64,000 nucleotides of DNA from an uncultured Holdemanella sp. (GTDB lineage Bacteria; Bacillota_I; Bacilli_A; Erysipelotrichales; Erysipelotrichaceae): NCBI RefSeq assembly GCF_934754935.1, contig NZ_CAKVJB010000004.1, positions 1-64,000 on the forward strand, written 5' to 3'. Below the pieces are notes generated by a model. It saw nothing but the letters and a program-made list of their open reading frames with translations, was not told the DNA's origin and made no database searches. This document shows positions 24,298 through 32,714 of the stretch, piece after piece (the first letter of the stretch is position 1; every line of letters begins with the position of its first letter). The position numbers and the translations under genes are program-made.

Positions 24298-25068
24298 ATG
24301 AATGGTTATTTTTTTGATATGGATGGAACTTTATACAACAATAAGTTTCATGAAGTGAGTGAGAAAACATTTGAAATGTTAAATGAACTACAAAGCCAAG
24401 GACACTTTGTAGCTTTATCAACAAGTCGTTGTCAAACAGAATTAAAGAATCTTCCTTCTTGTATGAGAGATTTTAATTTTGATTGTATGATCAGTGATGG
24501 TGGTGCTTTGATTTTGGATCAACATAAAGAAATTCTTGAAATGAATTGTATTCCGAAAACGACAATGGAAACTATAGATTCATTTTGTAAGGAGCATGGC
24601 TTAGTGTATCGCTATAGTACGAGGGATGGAAATTATTTTGGTACACCGTATTCGAAGTATGCACATGATATCTATTTTCATTTGTATTTAAATAGTCCAG
24701 TTTTTAAGCCATATGACAAGGATGATGTATTAAATCTTCTTGTGTTTTGTGAAGGGAAAGATAAAGATAAATTTAGACCTTTGATCAAAGATTTGGGCGT
24801 TGTGGAATTTTTTGATTGTTTTGAGATTCGTGCTAGTCAAATAGATAAGGCAACGGCAGTTAAAAAAATCATGGATTTTCATAAGTTTGATACGACATAT
24901 TGTTTTGGTGATGGTACAAATGATGTGGATATGTTGAAAATGGCAGATGTTGGTGTTGCGATGGGTAATGCGTGTGATGCATTAAAAGAAGTGAGTGATG
25001 TTGTGATTGGAAGAGTGGATGAGGATGGTATCTACAATTTCTTAAAAGAAAAAATAATAGCTGAATAG
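24298..25068 (+). CDS. HAD-superfamily Cof-type sugar phosphatase
   Basis: A 256-residue HAD hydrolase of the Cof subfamily. The nucleophile motif is FFDMDGTLY, a large C2 cap domain follows, and FGDGTNDVDMLKMADVGVAMGNA is motif IV. It would dephosphorylate a sugar phosphate or flavin precursor. GAGG at 24281-24284 is 13 bases from this ATG. An ATG directly followed by TAG sits at 24290-24295 in the better position, so initiation may be indirect. It is read with the epimerase gene 12 bases downstream. Confidence 0.85.
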   Translation: MNGYFFDMDGTLYNNKFHEVSEKTFEMLNELQSQGHFVALSTSRCQTELKNLPSCMRDFNFDCMISDGGALILDQHKEILEMNCIPKTTMETIDSFCKEHGLVYRYSTRDGNYFGTPYSKYAHDIYFHLYLNSPVFKPYDKDDVLNLLVFCEGKDKDKFRPLIKDLGVVEFFDCFEIRASQIDKATAVKKIMDFHKFDTTYCFGDGTNDVDMLKMADVGVAMGNACDALKEVSDVVIGRVDEDGIYNFLKEKIIAE

Positions 25069-25080
25069 GAGGAGAATAAA

Positions 25081-25932
25081 ATGGCTTATATTTTAGAGAA
25101 TGATGTATTGACATTAGAGTGCACTGAAAAAGGTGGTGAAATGTTACACCTAGTGAAGAAGAGTACAGAGCGTGAAACATTATATCAAGGAAATCAAGGG
25201 TGGTCTGGAAGAAATCCTTCTCTATTTCCAATGGTAGGAAATACGTATACAAAGGATTATGAAATCGATGGTAAAAAGTATGCGATGAAAAATCATGGCT
25301 TGATTCGTTATGCGACTTTAAAGGGTGATGTTCGTAAAAATGAACTTGTATTTAGTCTAGATGCGAATGAACAGACATTAGCTCAATATCCTTTTAATTT
25401 CCATTTCGAGATTGGGTATAAATTGGATGGGAACAAAGTGTTGATCAATTATCATATTAAGAACAATGGTGAAAAGGATATGCCTTTTGGATTTGGTTTG
25501 CATCCTGCTTTTAAATTGGATGATGAATTTTCAACTTATACTTTAGAATTTGAAAAAGAAGAAAACACAAAACAATTGTTGTTTGATCCTAGCTACGAAA
25601 AGAATGTTGAATATCAGGATGTAGCGTTTAAGGAATGGAAATTGTCTCGAGATGATGTGAAGAAGTATGCGACAATTATTTATAAAGATTTAAAATCAAG
25701 TTTTGTGACTTTAAAACATGGAGATGAAGATGTTGTTCGCGTATCGATTGAGGGATATCCTTATTTGGCTTTATGGACACATGATAGTGCATCGGATTTC
25801 TTGTGTATTGAACCATGGTATTCTCATGGTGATTTTGAAAAGGAAACACCAGATTTCTATCATAGAGAAGGAACAATGATTTTAAAACCAAATGAAGAAT
25901 GGTCTTGTTCATACTGGATTGAGGTGCTTTAA
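25081..25932 (+). CDS. aldose 1-epimerase family protein
   Basis: A 283-residue galactose-mutarotase-like beta-sandwich protein. GWSGRNPSLFPMVGN and the pair of active-site histidines in KNHGLIR and GFGLHPAF fit the aldose epimerase family. The YeaD/LacX-like branch acts on sugars or sugar phosphates. AGGAGG sets ATG 25081, 12 bases after the HAD phosphatase, hinting at joint sugar-phosphate handling. A strong terminator follows. Confidence 0.85.
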   Translation: MAYILENDVLTLECTEKGGEMLHLVKKSTERETLYQGNQGWSGRNPSLFPMVGNTYTKDYEIDGKKYAMKNHGLIRYATLKGDVRKNELVFSLDANEQTLAQYPFNFHFEIGYKLDGNKVLINYHIKNNGEKDMPFGFGLHPAFKLDDEFSTYTLEFEKEENTKQLLFDPSYEKNVEYQDVAFKEWKLSRDDVKKYATIIYKDLKSSFVTLKHGDEDVVRVSIEGYPYLALWTHDSASDFLCIEPWYSHGDFEKETPDFYHREGTMILKPNEEWSCSYWIEVL

Positions 25933-25955
25933 GAAGGAGAAATCCTTCTTTTTTA
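25931..25955 (+). terminator. intrinsic terminator
   Basis: AAGAAGGA (25931-25938) and TCCTTCTT (25943-25950) around GAAA, followed by TTTT. Confidence 0.85.
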
Positions 25956-25983
25956 GTGTAAATTTGTCTTTTTAAAGAACAAA

Positions 25984-25998
25984 TTTGCACTTTTTAGT
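25984..25998 (-). promoter_or_regulatory. 15-base GalNAc-locus motif, copy 1 (agaS)
   Basis: The minus strand reads ACTAAAAAGTGCAAA, identical to copies at 29091-29105 and 34112-34126. It lies 40 bases before the agaS -10 (TATAAT 26039-26044). It also forms part of an inverted repeat with GTGTAAATTTGT at about 25957-25968. Confidence 0.6.
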
Positions 25999-26038
25999 TT
26001 ACTTTCATTCAAAATCTTTTATTTTAGTTAAAAATAGT

Positions 26039-26044
26039 TATAAT
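26039..26044 (+). promoter_or_regulatory. -10 box of agaS
   Basis: TATAAT 28 bases before the start codon; the -35 region is poor, which suits an activated promoter. Confidence 0.6.
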
Positions 26045-26071
26045 GAAGTTAGTTCAGAAGGAGAAAGAAAA

Positions 26072-27250
26072 ATGTTCGGAAAAGAAAAATCAACTTGGGA
26101 AGAATTAAGTGGTATTTTTACTGCGCAGGAGATCTACCAACAACCTGCTACTTGGGCTAAGACAATTGCTCAAATCAAAAATGAAAAGGAAGCTCTTAAA
26201 AAATTCATGGAACCTGTATTAAGTGATCCAGATTGCGATATCGTATTTACAGGTGCTGGAACTAGTGAATATGTAGGTAATGCTTTATATTCATATGTTA
26301 ACCGTTATACTGGTTACCATGCAAAATCATATGCTTCTACAGATTTAGTAGAAACTCCAGAAAACTATTTATCAAGAAACAAAAAGACTTTATTAGTGAA
26401 CTTTGGTCGTTCAGGAAACTCTCCTGAAAGTGTTGGCTCAGTACAAGTTGCTGATGAAGTATGTAAGGAAAATGTTTATCATTTATTCATTACATGTAAC
26501 AAGGATGGAGCTTTAGCAAAAGCGGCTGCTACTCGTGACAATGCTTACGATATTAACTTGACACCTGAAACTCATGACCAATCATTTGCGATGACTTCAA
26601 GTTTCTCTAACATGATGTTGGCTGCATTATTATGCTTCCGTTTAGATGATATTGATGAAGCTGCAAAAGAAATGGAAAGTGTTATTGCACAAGGACAAAA
26701 ATTTGTTGATGAAGGATACAAAGTATGCGAAGATTTAGTAGCTGATTTTGCAGAATTCAACCGTATTGTATACTTAGGTGCAAACACTTTGAAGGGTATT
26801 GCTCAAGAAAGTCAACTAAAGATTTGTGAATTGACTGCTGGTACTGTTACAACTACATTTGATAGTCCAATGGGATTCCGTCACGGACCTAAATCAGTTA
26901 TTAATGATGAATGTTTAACAGTTGTTTACTTATCAGATGATGAATATCAAAGACAATATGAATATGACATTATTAAAGAAATGAGCGGACAACGTAAAAA
27001 GAACCGTTTAGTTGCTGTTTCTAGTCATGCAGATGCTGAAATTGAAGGATTAGTAGATACATTCATTAACTTTGATTTAGATGCACCAAAAGATAATATT
27101 TTCTTAGGATTTGACTATATTTTAGTTGCTCAAGTTATCGCATTATTTAAATCATTGAGCTACAAGATTACACCAGACAATCCATGTCCAACTGGAGAAG
27201 TAAACCGTGTTGTTAAGGGTGTAACTATTTACCCATATACTGCAAAGTAA
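26072..27250 (+). CDS. agaS: AgaS-type SIS-domain isomerase/deaminase
   Basis: A 392-residue protein with two SIS domains. FTGAGTSEYVGNAL and NFGRSGNSPESVGS are phosphosugar-binding loops, and DSPMGFRHGPKSVIND is the second-domain signature. AgaS converts galactosamine-6-phosphate to tagatose-6-phosphate with release of ammonia. AGAAGGAG sets ATG 26072; an earlier in-frame ATG at 25985 lies upstream of the promoter. Codons are biased to those of highly expressed genes (TAC, AAC, TTC). It opens the GalNAc locus. Confidence 0.88.
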   Translation: MFGKEKSTWEELSGIFTAQEIYQQPATWAKTIAQIKNEKEALKKFMEPVLSDPDCDIVFTGAGTSEYVGNALYSYVNRYTGYHAKSYASTDLVETPENYLSRNKKTLLVNFGRSGNSPESVGSVQVADEVCKENVYHLFITCNKDGALAKAAATRDNAYDINLTPETHDQSFAMTSSFSNMMLAALLCFRLDDIDEAAKEMESVIAQGQKFVDEGYKVCEDLVADFAEFNRIVYLGANTLKGIAQESQLKICELTAGTVTTTFDSPMGFRHGPKSVINDECLTVVYLSDDEYQRQYEYDIIKEMSGQRKKNRLVAVSSHADAEIEGLVDTFINFDLDAPKDNIFLGFDYILVAQVIALFKSLSYKITPDNPCPTGEVNRVVKGVTIYPYTAK

Positions 27251-27273
27251 GAATTTAGAGGAGAAAAAAGAAG

Positions 27274-27705
27274 ATGATAGGATTAATTGTTACTGGTCAT
27301 GGCCACTTTGCATCTGGTTTAACTACAAGTTTAAACTTGATTGCTGGAGATGCAAAAGAATATGTTGCTGTAGATTTTGAGGCTACAGATTCAACAGATG
27401 ATTTAGCAAAAAAATTAACAGATGCTATGGATTCATTAAAAGACTGCGAAGGAATCATTGTTTTAAGTGATTTAGCTGGTGGTTCTCCATTTAAAACGGC
27501 TGTTGAAATTGGTTTCCCAAGAGGAAATGTAGAAGTTGTTGCAGGTACAAACTTAGGTATGTTAGTTGAAATCAACTTAACTCGTACTTTCTCAGAAGAT
27601 GTACATGCTTTAGCTGAATCTGCATGCAATGTTGGAAAAGATCAAGTTATGCGTTATGTATTCCAACACATTCAACAAAACGATGATTTATCAGATGGTA
27701 TCTAA
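27274..27705 (+). CDS. agaF: PTS EIIA, mannose/GalNAc family
   Basis: A 143-residue EIIA of the Man family. GLIVTGHGHFASG holds the phosphorylated histidine (H9 or H11), and LSDLAGGSPFKTA and GTNLGMLVEI are conserved. It passes phosphate from HPr to EIIB. It follows agaS by 23 bases, with an AGAGGAG ribosome-binding site, and is closed by a terminator; EIIB, EIIC and EIID come 1.5 kb later. Confidence 0.9.
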   Translation: MIGLIVTGHGHFASGLTTSLNLIAGDAKEYVAVDFEATDSTDDLAKKLTDAMDSLKDCEGIIVLSDLAGGSPFKTAVEIGFPRGNVEVVAGTNLGMLVEINLTRTFSEDVHALAESACNVGKDQVMRYVFQHIQQNDDLSDGI

Positions 27706-27711
27706 TATTTA

Positions 27712-27737
27712 AGCTAGGCTTTGGCCTGGCTTTTTTT
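27712..27737 (+). terminator. terminator after EIIA
   Basis: AGCTAGGC (27712-27719) and GCCTGGCT (27724-27731, one G-T) followed by a T run. Confidence 0.85.
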
Positions 27738-27759
27738 CTTTATTGTAATCTTTTCAAAA

Positions 27760-27790
27760 ATTTGTAAATAAGGTATGATTATTTACAAAT
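27760..27790 (+). promoter_or_regulatory. perfect 12-bp inverted repeat over a -10 box
   Basis: ATTTGTAAATAA (27760-27771) and TTATTTACAAAT (27779-27790) flank GGTATGA. A TATGAT -10 (27774-27779) sits in the centre, 14 bases before the M20 gene's ribosome-binding region, so a bound protein would block transcription. Confidence 0.6.
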
Positions 27791-27803
27791 GGAGGTATCT
27801 TAT

Positions 27804-28970
27804 ATGGATTATAAAGGAAGAATTGAGGCATCTATTCAAGAACATTTAGATGCATATATGGATATTGTAAAAACACTATACGATAATCCGGAAACAGGTT
27901 TTGAGGAATATGAAACACAAAAGGTATTGGTGAAATATTTAAAGGATGCGGGTTTTGATGTAAAGTCTAGTGTTGTGGTAGACACTGACTTTGTGGCTGA
28001 ATATAAATCTGGTAAAGAAGGACCAACTATTGCTTATATGTGTGAATATGATGCATTACCTGAAGTAGGACATGGATGTGGTCATAACTTAATTGCAGGA
28101 ATTGGTATTGCGGCTGGTGAAGCCTTAAAGAGTATTATAGATGAAATTGGTGGAACCGTTCGTGTTGTGGGTACGCCTGGAGAAGAAAACTTTGGTGGTA
28201 AAGTTAAAATGAGTGAAGCAGGTGTCTTTGATGATGTGGATGCTGCTTTAATGGTGCATCCAGATACAGAAAATGGTGTTGGATCAAGATCATTGGCTAT
28301 TCTACCAATTAAATATGAATTCTTTGGTAAGAATGCGCATGGATGTCATCCTCAAGATGGTCACAGTGCATTAGATGCAGCCATTAGTACATATACACAG
28401 ATTTCAATGTTACGTCAATTTGTGACTCCTGGATCTTATATTCACGGAATTATTCGTGATGGTGGTTTAGCTGCCAATGTAATTCCTGCTTATGCAAGTA
28501 TGGAATATTATTTTAGAGCTCCAACAATGGCTTATTGTAAAGAAATTGCAGCTCGTGCTGAGGATTGTGTAAAAGGATCATGTATTGCGAGTCAAACAAC
28601 ATATAAAACAAGTATGTATGAGTGTCCTTATGAAGATACAAAGATCAACTATGCTTTAGCGGACATGTTGACAGAAAAATATAAAGAGCTAGGTGTAGAA
28701 CAAATCAATCCGGTGGATGAAGTTCCATGTGGGTCTACAGATGTGGGAAGTGTAAGTTATGTTTGTCCTACAATTCAGGGAACGATTAAGATTGCAGATT
28801 GTTCAGTGGCTGGTCATTCTAAAGAAATGGCAGCTGCAACAATTAGTGAGGATGGAAAAGCTGGATTAGTAACAGCGGCTACAGCTATTGCGTTAATTGG
28901 TTTAGATTTGATTACTGAACCTGAAAAGTTAGAAAAAGCAAAAAAAGAGTTTAAAGAAGGAACATGCTAG
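27804..28970 (+). CDS. M20-family amidohydrolase/peptidase
   Basis: A 388-residue M20 metallohydrolase. YMCEYDALPEVGHGCGHN holds the first metal ligands, GTPGEENFGGK the catalytic glutamate, and a dimerisation domain with FFGKNAHGCHPQDGHSA follows. The family cleaves N-acyl amino acids, aminobenzoyl-glutamate or dipeptides. GGAGG sets ATG 27804 rather than 27789. It has its own operator-like promoter and terminator, yet sits between PTS EIIA and EIIBCD, so an N-acyl amino sugar or glycopeptide substrate is possible but not shown. Confidence 0.8.
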   Translation: MDYKGRIEASIQEHLDAYMDIVKTLYDNPETGFEEYETQKVLVKYLKDAGFDVKSSVVVDTDFVAEYKSGKEGPTIAYMCEYDALPEVGHGCGHNLIAGIGIAAGEALKSIIDEIGGTVRVVGTPGEENFGGKVKMSEAGVFDDVDAALMVHPDTENGVGSRSLAILPIKYEFFGKNAHGCHPQDGHSALDAAISTYTQISMLRQFVTPGSYIHGIIRDGGLAANVIPAYASMEYYFRAPTMAYCKEIAARAEDCVKGSCIASQTTYKTSMYECPYEDTKINYALADMLTEKYKELGVEQINPVDEVPCGSTDVGSVSYVCPTIQGTIKIADCSVAGHSKEMAAATISEDGKAGLVTAATAIALIGLDLITEPEKLEKAKKEFKEGTC

Positions 28971-28991
28971 TTGGCATGTTCTTTTATTTTG
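28960..28991 (+). terminator. terminator of the M20 gene
   Basis: GAACATGC (28960-28967) and GCATGTTC (28974-28981), followed by TTTTATTTT. The first arm overlaps the stop codon. Confidence 0.85.
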
Positions 28992-29090
28992 TGAAAAGGT
29001 TTTCAAAATGGGATTTTGAATTGATTTTGTGATAATTATGTGTATTTTTTGCCAATTTTTATAATTGTTAGTGATAAAAATTAAAAAATT

Positions 29091-29105
29091 ACTAAAAAGT
29101 GCAAA
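29091..29105 (+). promoter_or_regulatory. 15-base GalNAc-locus motif, copy 2 (EIIB)
   Basis: ACTAAAAAGTGCAAA, exact match to the agaS and gatZ/nagB copies; it ends 41 bases before TATAAT at 29147-29152. Confidence 0.6.
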
Positions 29106-29146
29106 CAATTTCTTAAAATGTGTAAAGAAATTATGCATAGAAAATG

Positions 29147-29193
29147 TATAATATAGTCAAGATAGTTATTCTTTAAAGAAGAAAGCGCTATCA
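29147..29193 (+). promoter_or_regulatory. promoter and CcpA-type cre of the EIIBCD operon
   Basis: TATAAT at 29147-29152. AGAAAGCGCTATCA at 29180-29193 matches the cre consensus TGWAANCGNTNWCA at all but the first base. Its place about 20 bases after the start of transcription suits repression when preferred sugars are present. Confidence 0.65.
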
Positions 29194-29208
29194 GGAAGGA
29201 GAGAGAAT

Positions 29209-29685
29209 ATGCCAAATATCTTATTAACAAGAATCGACAATCGTTTGATTCACGGTCAAGTTGCAACTCAATGGAGTGGAGTTCTAGGAGCTAACTTATT
29301 ATTAGTTGCAAATGACGCTGTCGCAAAAGATGAATTCCGTCAAGGTTTGATGAACATGGCTGCTCCAGCTTATGCTCAGACTCGTTACTTCTCAATTCAG
29401 AAGACAATCGATATTATTGGAAAAGCAAGCCCTGCTCAAAAGATCTTCATCATTTGTGAAACACCTCAAGATGTATTACGTCTTGTTGAGGGTGGTGTTC
29501 CAATTAAAAAATGTAATATTGGAAACATGCACATGTCTGAAGGTAAACGTCAAGTCGCTACTACAGTAGCTGTAAATGACGATGATGTTGCTGCATTCAA
29601 GAAATTGCAAGAATTAGGTGTTGAATTAGAAATTCAACGTGTACCTGACATCGCACCTGAAGATATTAATAAACTTTGGAGTTAA
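29209..29685 (+). CDS. agaV: PTS EIIB, mannose/GalNAc family
   Basis: A 158-residue Man-family EIIB. ILLTRIDNRLIHGQVATQW has the phosphorylated histidine (H15). It transfers phosphate from EIIA to the incoming sugar at EIIC/EIID. AGGAGAGAG sets ATG 29209. Codon choice is strongly biased, indicating high expression when induced. GalNAc or galactosamine specificity is inferred from agaS and gatZ nearby; other hexosamines are possible. Confidence 0.9.
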   Translation: MPNILLTRIDNRLIHGQVATQWSGVLGANLLLVANDAVAKDEFRQGLMNMAAPAYAQTRYFSIQKTIDIIGKASPAQKIFIICETPQDVLRLVEGGVPIKKCNIGNMHMSEGKRQVATTVAVNDDDVAAFKKLQELGVELEIQRVPDIAPEDINKLWS

Positions 29686-29708
29686 TCCAAAAAAGGAGAA
29701 AATGAAAA

Positions 29709-30500
29709 ATGAATATTGTAGAAATTGTGTTATTGGCAATTGTAACATTCTTCTTTGCCATCGACCAATTCTCATTAACTGAAATCGTTTATCGTCCTAT
29801 CATTGCTTGTCCAATTATTGGTGCAATCTTAGGTGATGTAAACACTGGCTTAGTTGTTGGTGGTACATATGAGTTAATGATGGTTGGTAACATGCCAGTT
29901 GGTGGAGCACAGCCTCCTAACGCTGTATTAGGATCAGTTGTTGCTATGATTTTCGCTGTTAAAGCAAAAATGGATATTAATGCTGCTTTAGGAGCTTGTA
30001 TGATTTTCGCTACATTCGGACAATACGTTGTAACATTAACATTTACAATCATGTCTGGTTTAATGGCTAAAGCTGATAAAGCTGCTAACGAAGCTAACCC
30101 TAAAGGAATCACTGCTGTATTGAATACTTCAATGGCTATCTTAGGTACTTTGTTTGCTGTAATCGCTATTTTAGCTTATGTTGGTGGAACTGCTGCTTCT
30201 GGTGCTTTACAAAGCTTAAGTGAAAACGCAAGTTGGTTCATGGGTGGTTTAAGTGCTGCCGGTGGAATGATGCGTTTCGTAGGTTTCGCTGTATTGTTAA
30301 AGATTATGCTTTCTAACGACTTGTGGGGATGGTTACTAGCTGGTTTTGCTTGCGCATTACTATTTGGTAACGTTGAAGCTACAGCTTCTGCTTGCTTGAT
30401 CTTAGTTGCATTCATCGGTGTTGCAATCGCATTATTAGACTTCAAGATTACTTCTATTGAAACAAAGGCTGCGCAGGGAGGTGTAAGTGATGGAATCTAA
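29709..30500 (+). CDS. agaW: PTS EIIC, mannose/GalNAc family
   Basis: A 263-residue membrane protein with the Man-family EIIC pattern: DQFSLTEIVYRPI, GDVNTGLVVGGTYELMMVGNMPVGGAQPPN and several further helices. It forms the sugar channel with EIID. AAAGGAG sets ATG 29709, 23 bases after EIIB. EIID starts inside its last codons. Confidence 0.9.
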   Translation: MNIVEIVLLAIVTFFFAIDQFSLTEIVYRPIIACPIIGAILGDVNTGLVVGGTYELMMVGNMPVGGAQPPNAVLGSVVAMIFAVKAKMDINAALGACMIFATFGQYVVTLTFTIMSGLMAKADKAANEANPKGITAVLNTSMAILGTLFAVIAILAYVGGTAASGALQSLSENASWFMGGLSAAGGMMRFVGFAVLLKIMLSNDLWGWLLAGFACALLFGNVEATASACLILVAFIGVAIALLDFKITSIETKAAQGGVSDGI

Positions 30501-31365
30501 TGCAATGACTTCTTACAAGGATACTACTCCTGCTGCAAGATTAGATAAACAGACTTTAAATAAAATGGTATGGCGTTCTTGCCAATTACAGGCTGCGTTC
30601 AACTACGAACGTATGCAATCTGCTGGTTGGTTATGGGCTATGTTACCAGGTTTGGAAAAAATCCACACAAATAAAGATGACTTAGCTGCATCTATGACTC
30701 ACAACATGGATTTCCTTAATACTCACCCATTCTTCGTAACATTCGTTATGGGTATCGTATTATCAATGGAACAACAAAAAACTGATATTCAGACAATTCG
30801 TTCTGTACGTATCTCAACTGCTGCTCCATTAGGTGGTATTGGTGATGCATTGTTCTGGTATACATTGATTCCTATCACTGCTGGTTTAACTGCAAACATG
30901 GCTATTGATGGAAGCATCATGGGACCAATCTTATACTTCGTTATCGCATTCGGTGTTGAAATGGTTTTACGTTATGCATTAATGTACTGGTCATACAACT
31001 TAGGTTTAACTGCTGTTAAGATGATGACTGCTAACGCTAAAGCATTCACTCACGCTGCTAGTGTATTAGGTGTATTCGTTGTTGGTGCTTTAATTTCTAA
31101 CTATGGTGGTGGAACTAAATTAGGTATCTCTATCGCTAATGGTGAAGGTGATCCAATCGTTATCCAAAACTACTTAAATATGATTTTACCTTGCTTAATC
31201 GCATTCGCATTCACTATGATGTGCTATGTATTGATTAAGAAGAAAAATTGGACTCCAGTAAAATGTATCGCATTATTCTTAGTAATCGGTATTGTTGGAG
31301 CTGCATTCGGTATCTGGGCTGGTGGATACACACCTCTAGTACCAGTTCCTTGGACAGTTATCTAG
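30490..31365 (+). CDS. agaD: PTS EIID, mannose/GalNAc family
   Basis: A 291-residue EIID. LNKMVWRSCQLQAAFNYERMQSAGWLWAMLP and AAPLGGIGDALFWYTLIP are hallmarks. It completes the permease. GGGAGG at about 30476-30481 sets ATG 30490 rather than GTG 30487. It overlaps EIIC by 11 bases and ends the operon at a terminator. Confidence 0.9.
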   Translation: MESNAMTSYKDTTPAARLDKQTLNKMVWRSCQLQAAFNYERMQSAGWLWAMLPGLEKIHTNKDDLAASMTHNMDFLNTHPFFVTFVMGIVLSMEQQKTDIQTIRSVRISTAAPLGGIGDALFWYTLIPITAGLTANMAIDGSIMGPILYFVIAFGVEMVLRYALMYWSYNLGLTAVKMMTANAKAFTHAASVLGVFVVGALISNYGGGTKLGISIANGEGDPIVIQNYLNMILPCLIAFAFTMMCYVLIKKKNWTPVKCIALFLVIGIVGAAFGIWAGGYTPLVPVPWTVI

Positions 31366-31406
31366 TAGGCTAATCTAACGAAGTTAGAATATTTTCTCTC
31401 AAATAT

Positions 31407-31450
31407 AAGGTTGTAACGGATTATATCCTTACAACCTTTAATTTTATTTT
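31407..31450 (+). terminator. terminator of the EIIBCD operon
   Basis: AAGGTTGTAA (31407-31416) and TTACAACCTT (31429-31438), then a T-rich run. A smaller hairpin TCTAAC/GTTAGA precedes it at 31374-31388. Confidence 0.8.
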
Positions 31451-31508
31451 TAGCTCATTAAATATGATAATTTAATGGTTTAAAAATAAAATTAAGGAGG
31501 TATATATT

Positions 31509-32090
31509 ATGGCAGATAAAAAGTATCCAGTTCTTTATGCGACAAGTGTTAAAGGAACTATTTTTAGACATTGTGGAGTTTACAATACGATTTATTTTAA
31601 CCTATATAATAATAAGGAATTAGAGGATAAACCTTATTATTTAGAATATATGGAAGAGACAAGGGATGAAGTATATAAGGCAATCCAGAATAAATTTACG
31701 ATGTCTCAACCATTAAAAGTGACAAATGATCATAAGGTTTTTATTATTTTTAGAGGAAACATTGATATGCGTGATGTAAAGACGTTCTGTAAAATGATGT
31801 TGCAAGAGTTGGAATACTTTACGGAAGGTGTACATGAAGCAGATTATGCCGAATTAGAAACGATGTTTATGGAAATTGGGCGTGCTCCTACTTTTTTGAA
31901 AGCTTCAAAAGTTGGTGAAAAGTTGACACAAACCGATATTCTTGACAAAATAATGGTGCACATGGATGGTCATGATCAACCTCAGGATAATGGTTGCTTG
32001 ACACCATATACGGATTATGTTGATTTTAAAGAGGAAGAAAAACGACAGAATCTAAAAAATGAAGAACTCGAAGAAGTAGTTGAGTGGTAA
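31509..32090 (+). CDS. hypothetical protein
   Basis: A 193-residue soluble protein with no family I recognise. It begins KKYPVLYATSVKGTIFRHCGVYNTIYFNLYNN, has no signal peptide, and ends in a very acidic, Lys/Glu-rich tail. AAGGAGG sets ATG 31509. It is followed ten bases later by a small membrane protein with AAGGAG, so the two form a unit. It lies inside the GalNAc locus but lacks the locus motif, so a sugar role is not assumed. Confidence 0.6.
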   Translation: MADKKYPVLYATSVKGTIFRHCGVYNTIYFNLYNNKELEDKPYYLEYMEETRDEVYKAIQNKFTMSQPLKVTNDHKVFIIFRGNIDMRDVKTFCKMMLQELEYFTEGVHEADYAELETMFMEIGRAPTFLKASKVGEKLTQTDILDKIMVHMDGHDQPQDNGCLTPYTDYVDFKEEEKRQNLKNEELEEVVEW

Positions 32091-32100
32091 GGAGATAGTT

Positions 32101-32649
32101 ATGGCAGAAGGAAGAAAGACAAGACAAAAACAACAAGCAGATTTAAAAGGAAATGTATCTGGTTGGCATGTTTATAAAGATGAGCGTGGAAGAGCTGTTT
32201 ATTATGATGTATTCTCAAAAACAGGATATATTTTGGCAAACAATGAAGAAAGATATAAACAATTTAGTATGCGCTTTGTGATGGGACTAATTGGATTTAT
32301 CTTGATATTGATGTTTAATATGCCTATCTGGTTATGTGTTTTAGCAGGTGTTGGTGTATATGCTTTTTTAGAATTTAGATTTAGAAAGTTTTTAGCAACT
32401 TTACCTCGTATTGAAAACTTTAAGTGTAATGAAAAAATGAAGAGTGAAGCTTCAATTAAAACATTGGAAACAAATAAAGTGATCTTAAAAATGGTTTTAT
32501 TAATCGCTTTATCGGTATTGATTGTATTGAATGCACTTAATGAACATTATACGGGTTGGATGTTATATTTGAACTATGTGATTAGTGTATTAACAATGAT
32601 TTTTGCGTTGTATCATGCAAAAGAATTAATTTCTAGAAAGAGTAAATAA
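32101..32649 (+). CDS. hypothetical four-helix membrane protein
   Basis: A 182-residue protein with a basic soluble N-terminus of about 60 residues (GRKTRQKQQADLKGNVSGWHVYKDERGRAVYYDVFSK split by polar turns), two helices at about 66-105 and two more at about 130-175. No family recognised. AAGGAG sets ATG 32101 over the earlier 32080. It is coupled to the hypothetical gene upstream. Confidence 0.6.
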   Translation: MAEGRKTRQKQQADLKGNVSGWHVYKDERGRAVYYDVFSKTGYILANNEERYKQFSMRFVMGLIGFILILMFNMPIWLCVLAGVGVYAFLEFRFRKFLATLPRIENFKCNEKMKSEASIKTLETNKVILKMVLLIALSVLIVLNALNEHYTGWMLYLNYVISVLTMIFALYHAKELISRKSK

Positions 32650-32672
32650 AAGGTTCGGTTGAACCTTTTTTT
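32649..32672 (+). terminator. intrinsic terminator
   Basis: AAAGGTTC (32649-32656) and GAACCTTT (32661-32668), followed by TTTTG. Confidence 0.8.
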
Positions 32673-32674
32673 GT

Positions 32675-32706
32675 TGCAAAAAAAATGCGCATCTTTAAGA
32701 TGCGCA
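32675..32706 (-). terminator. terminator of the gatZ-like gene
   Basis: TGCGCATCTT and AAGATGCGCA (32686-32706) form a near-perfect hairpin; on the minus strand it is followed by eight Ts. Confidence 0.85.
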
Positions 32707-32714
32707 CATTTATT

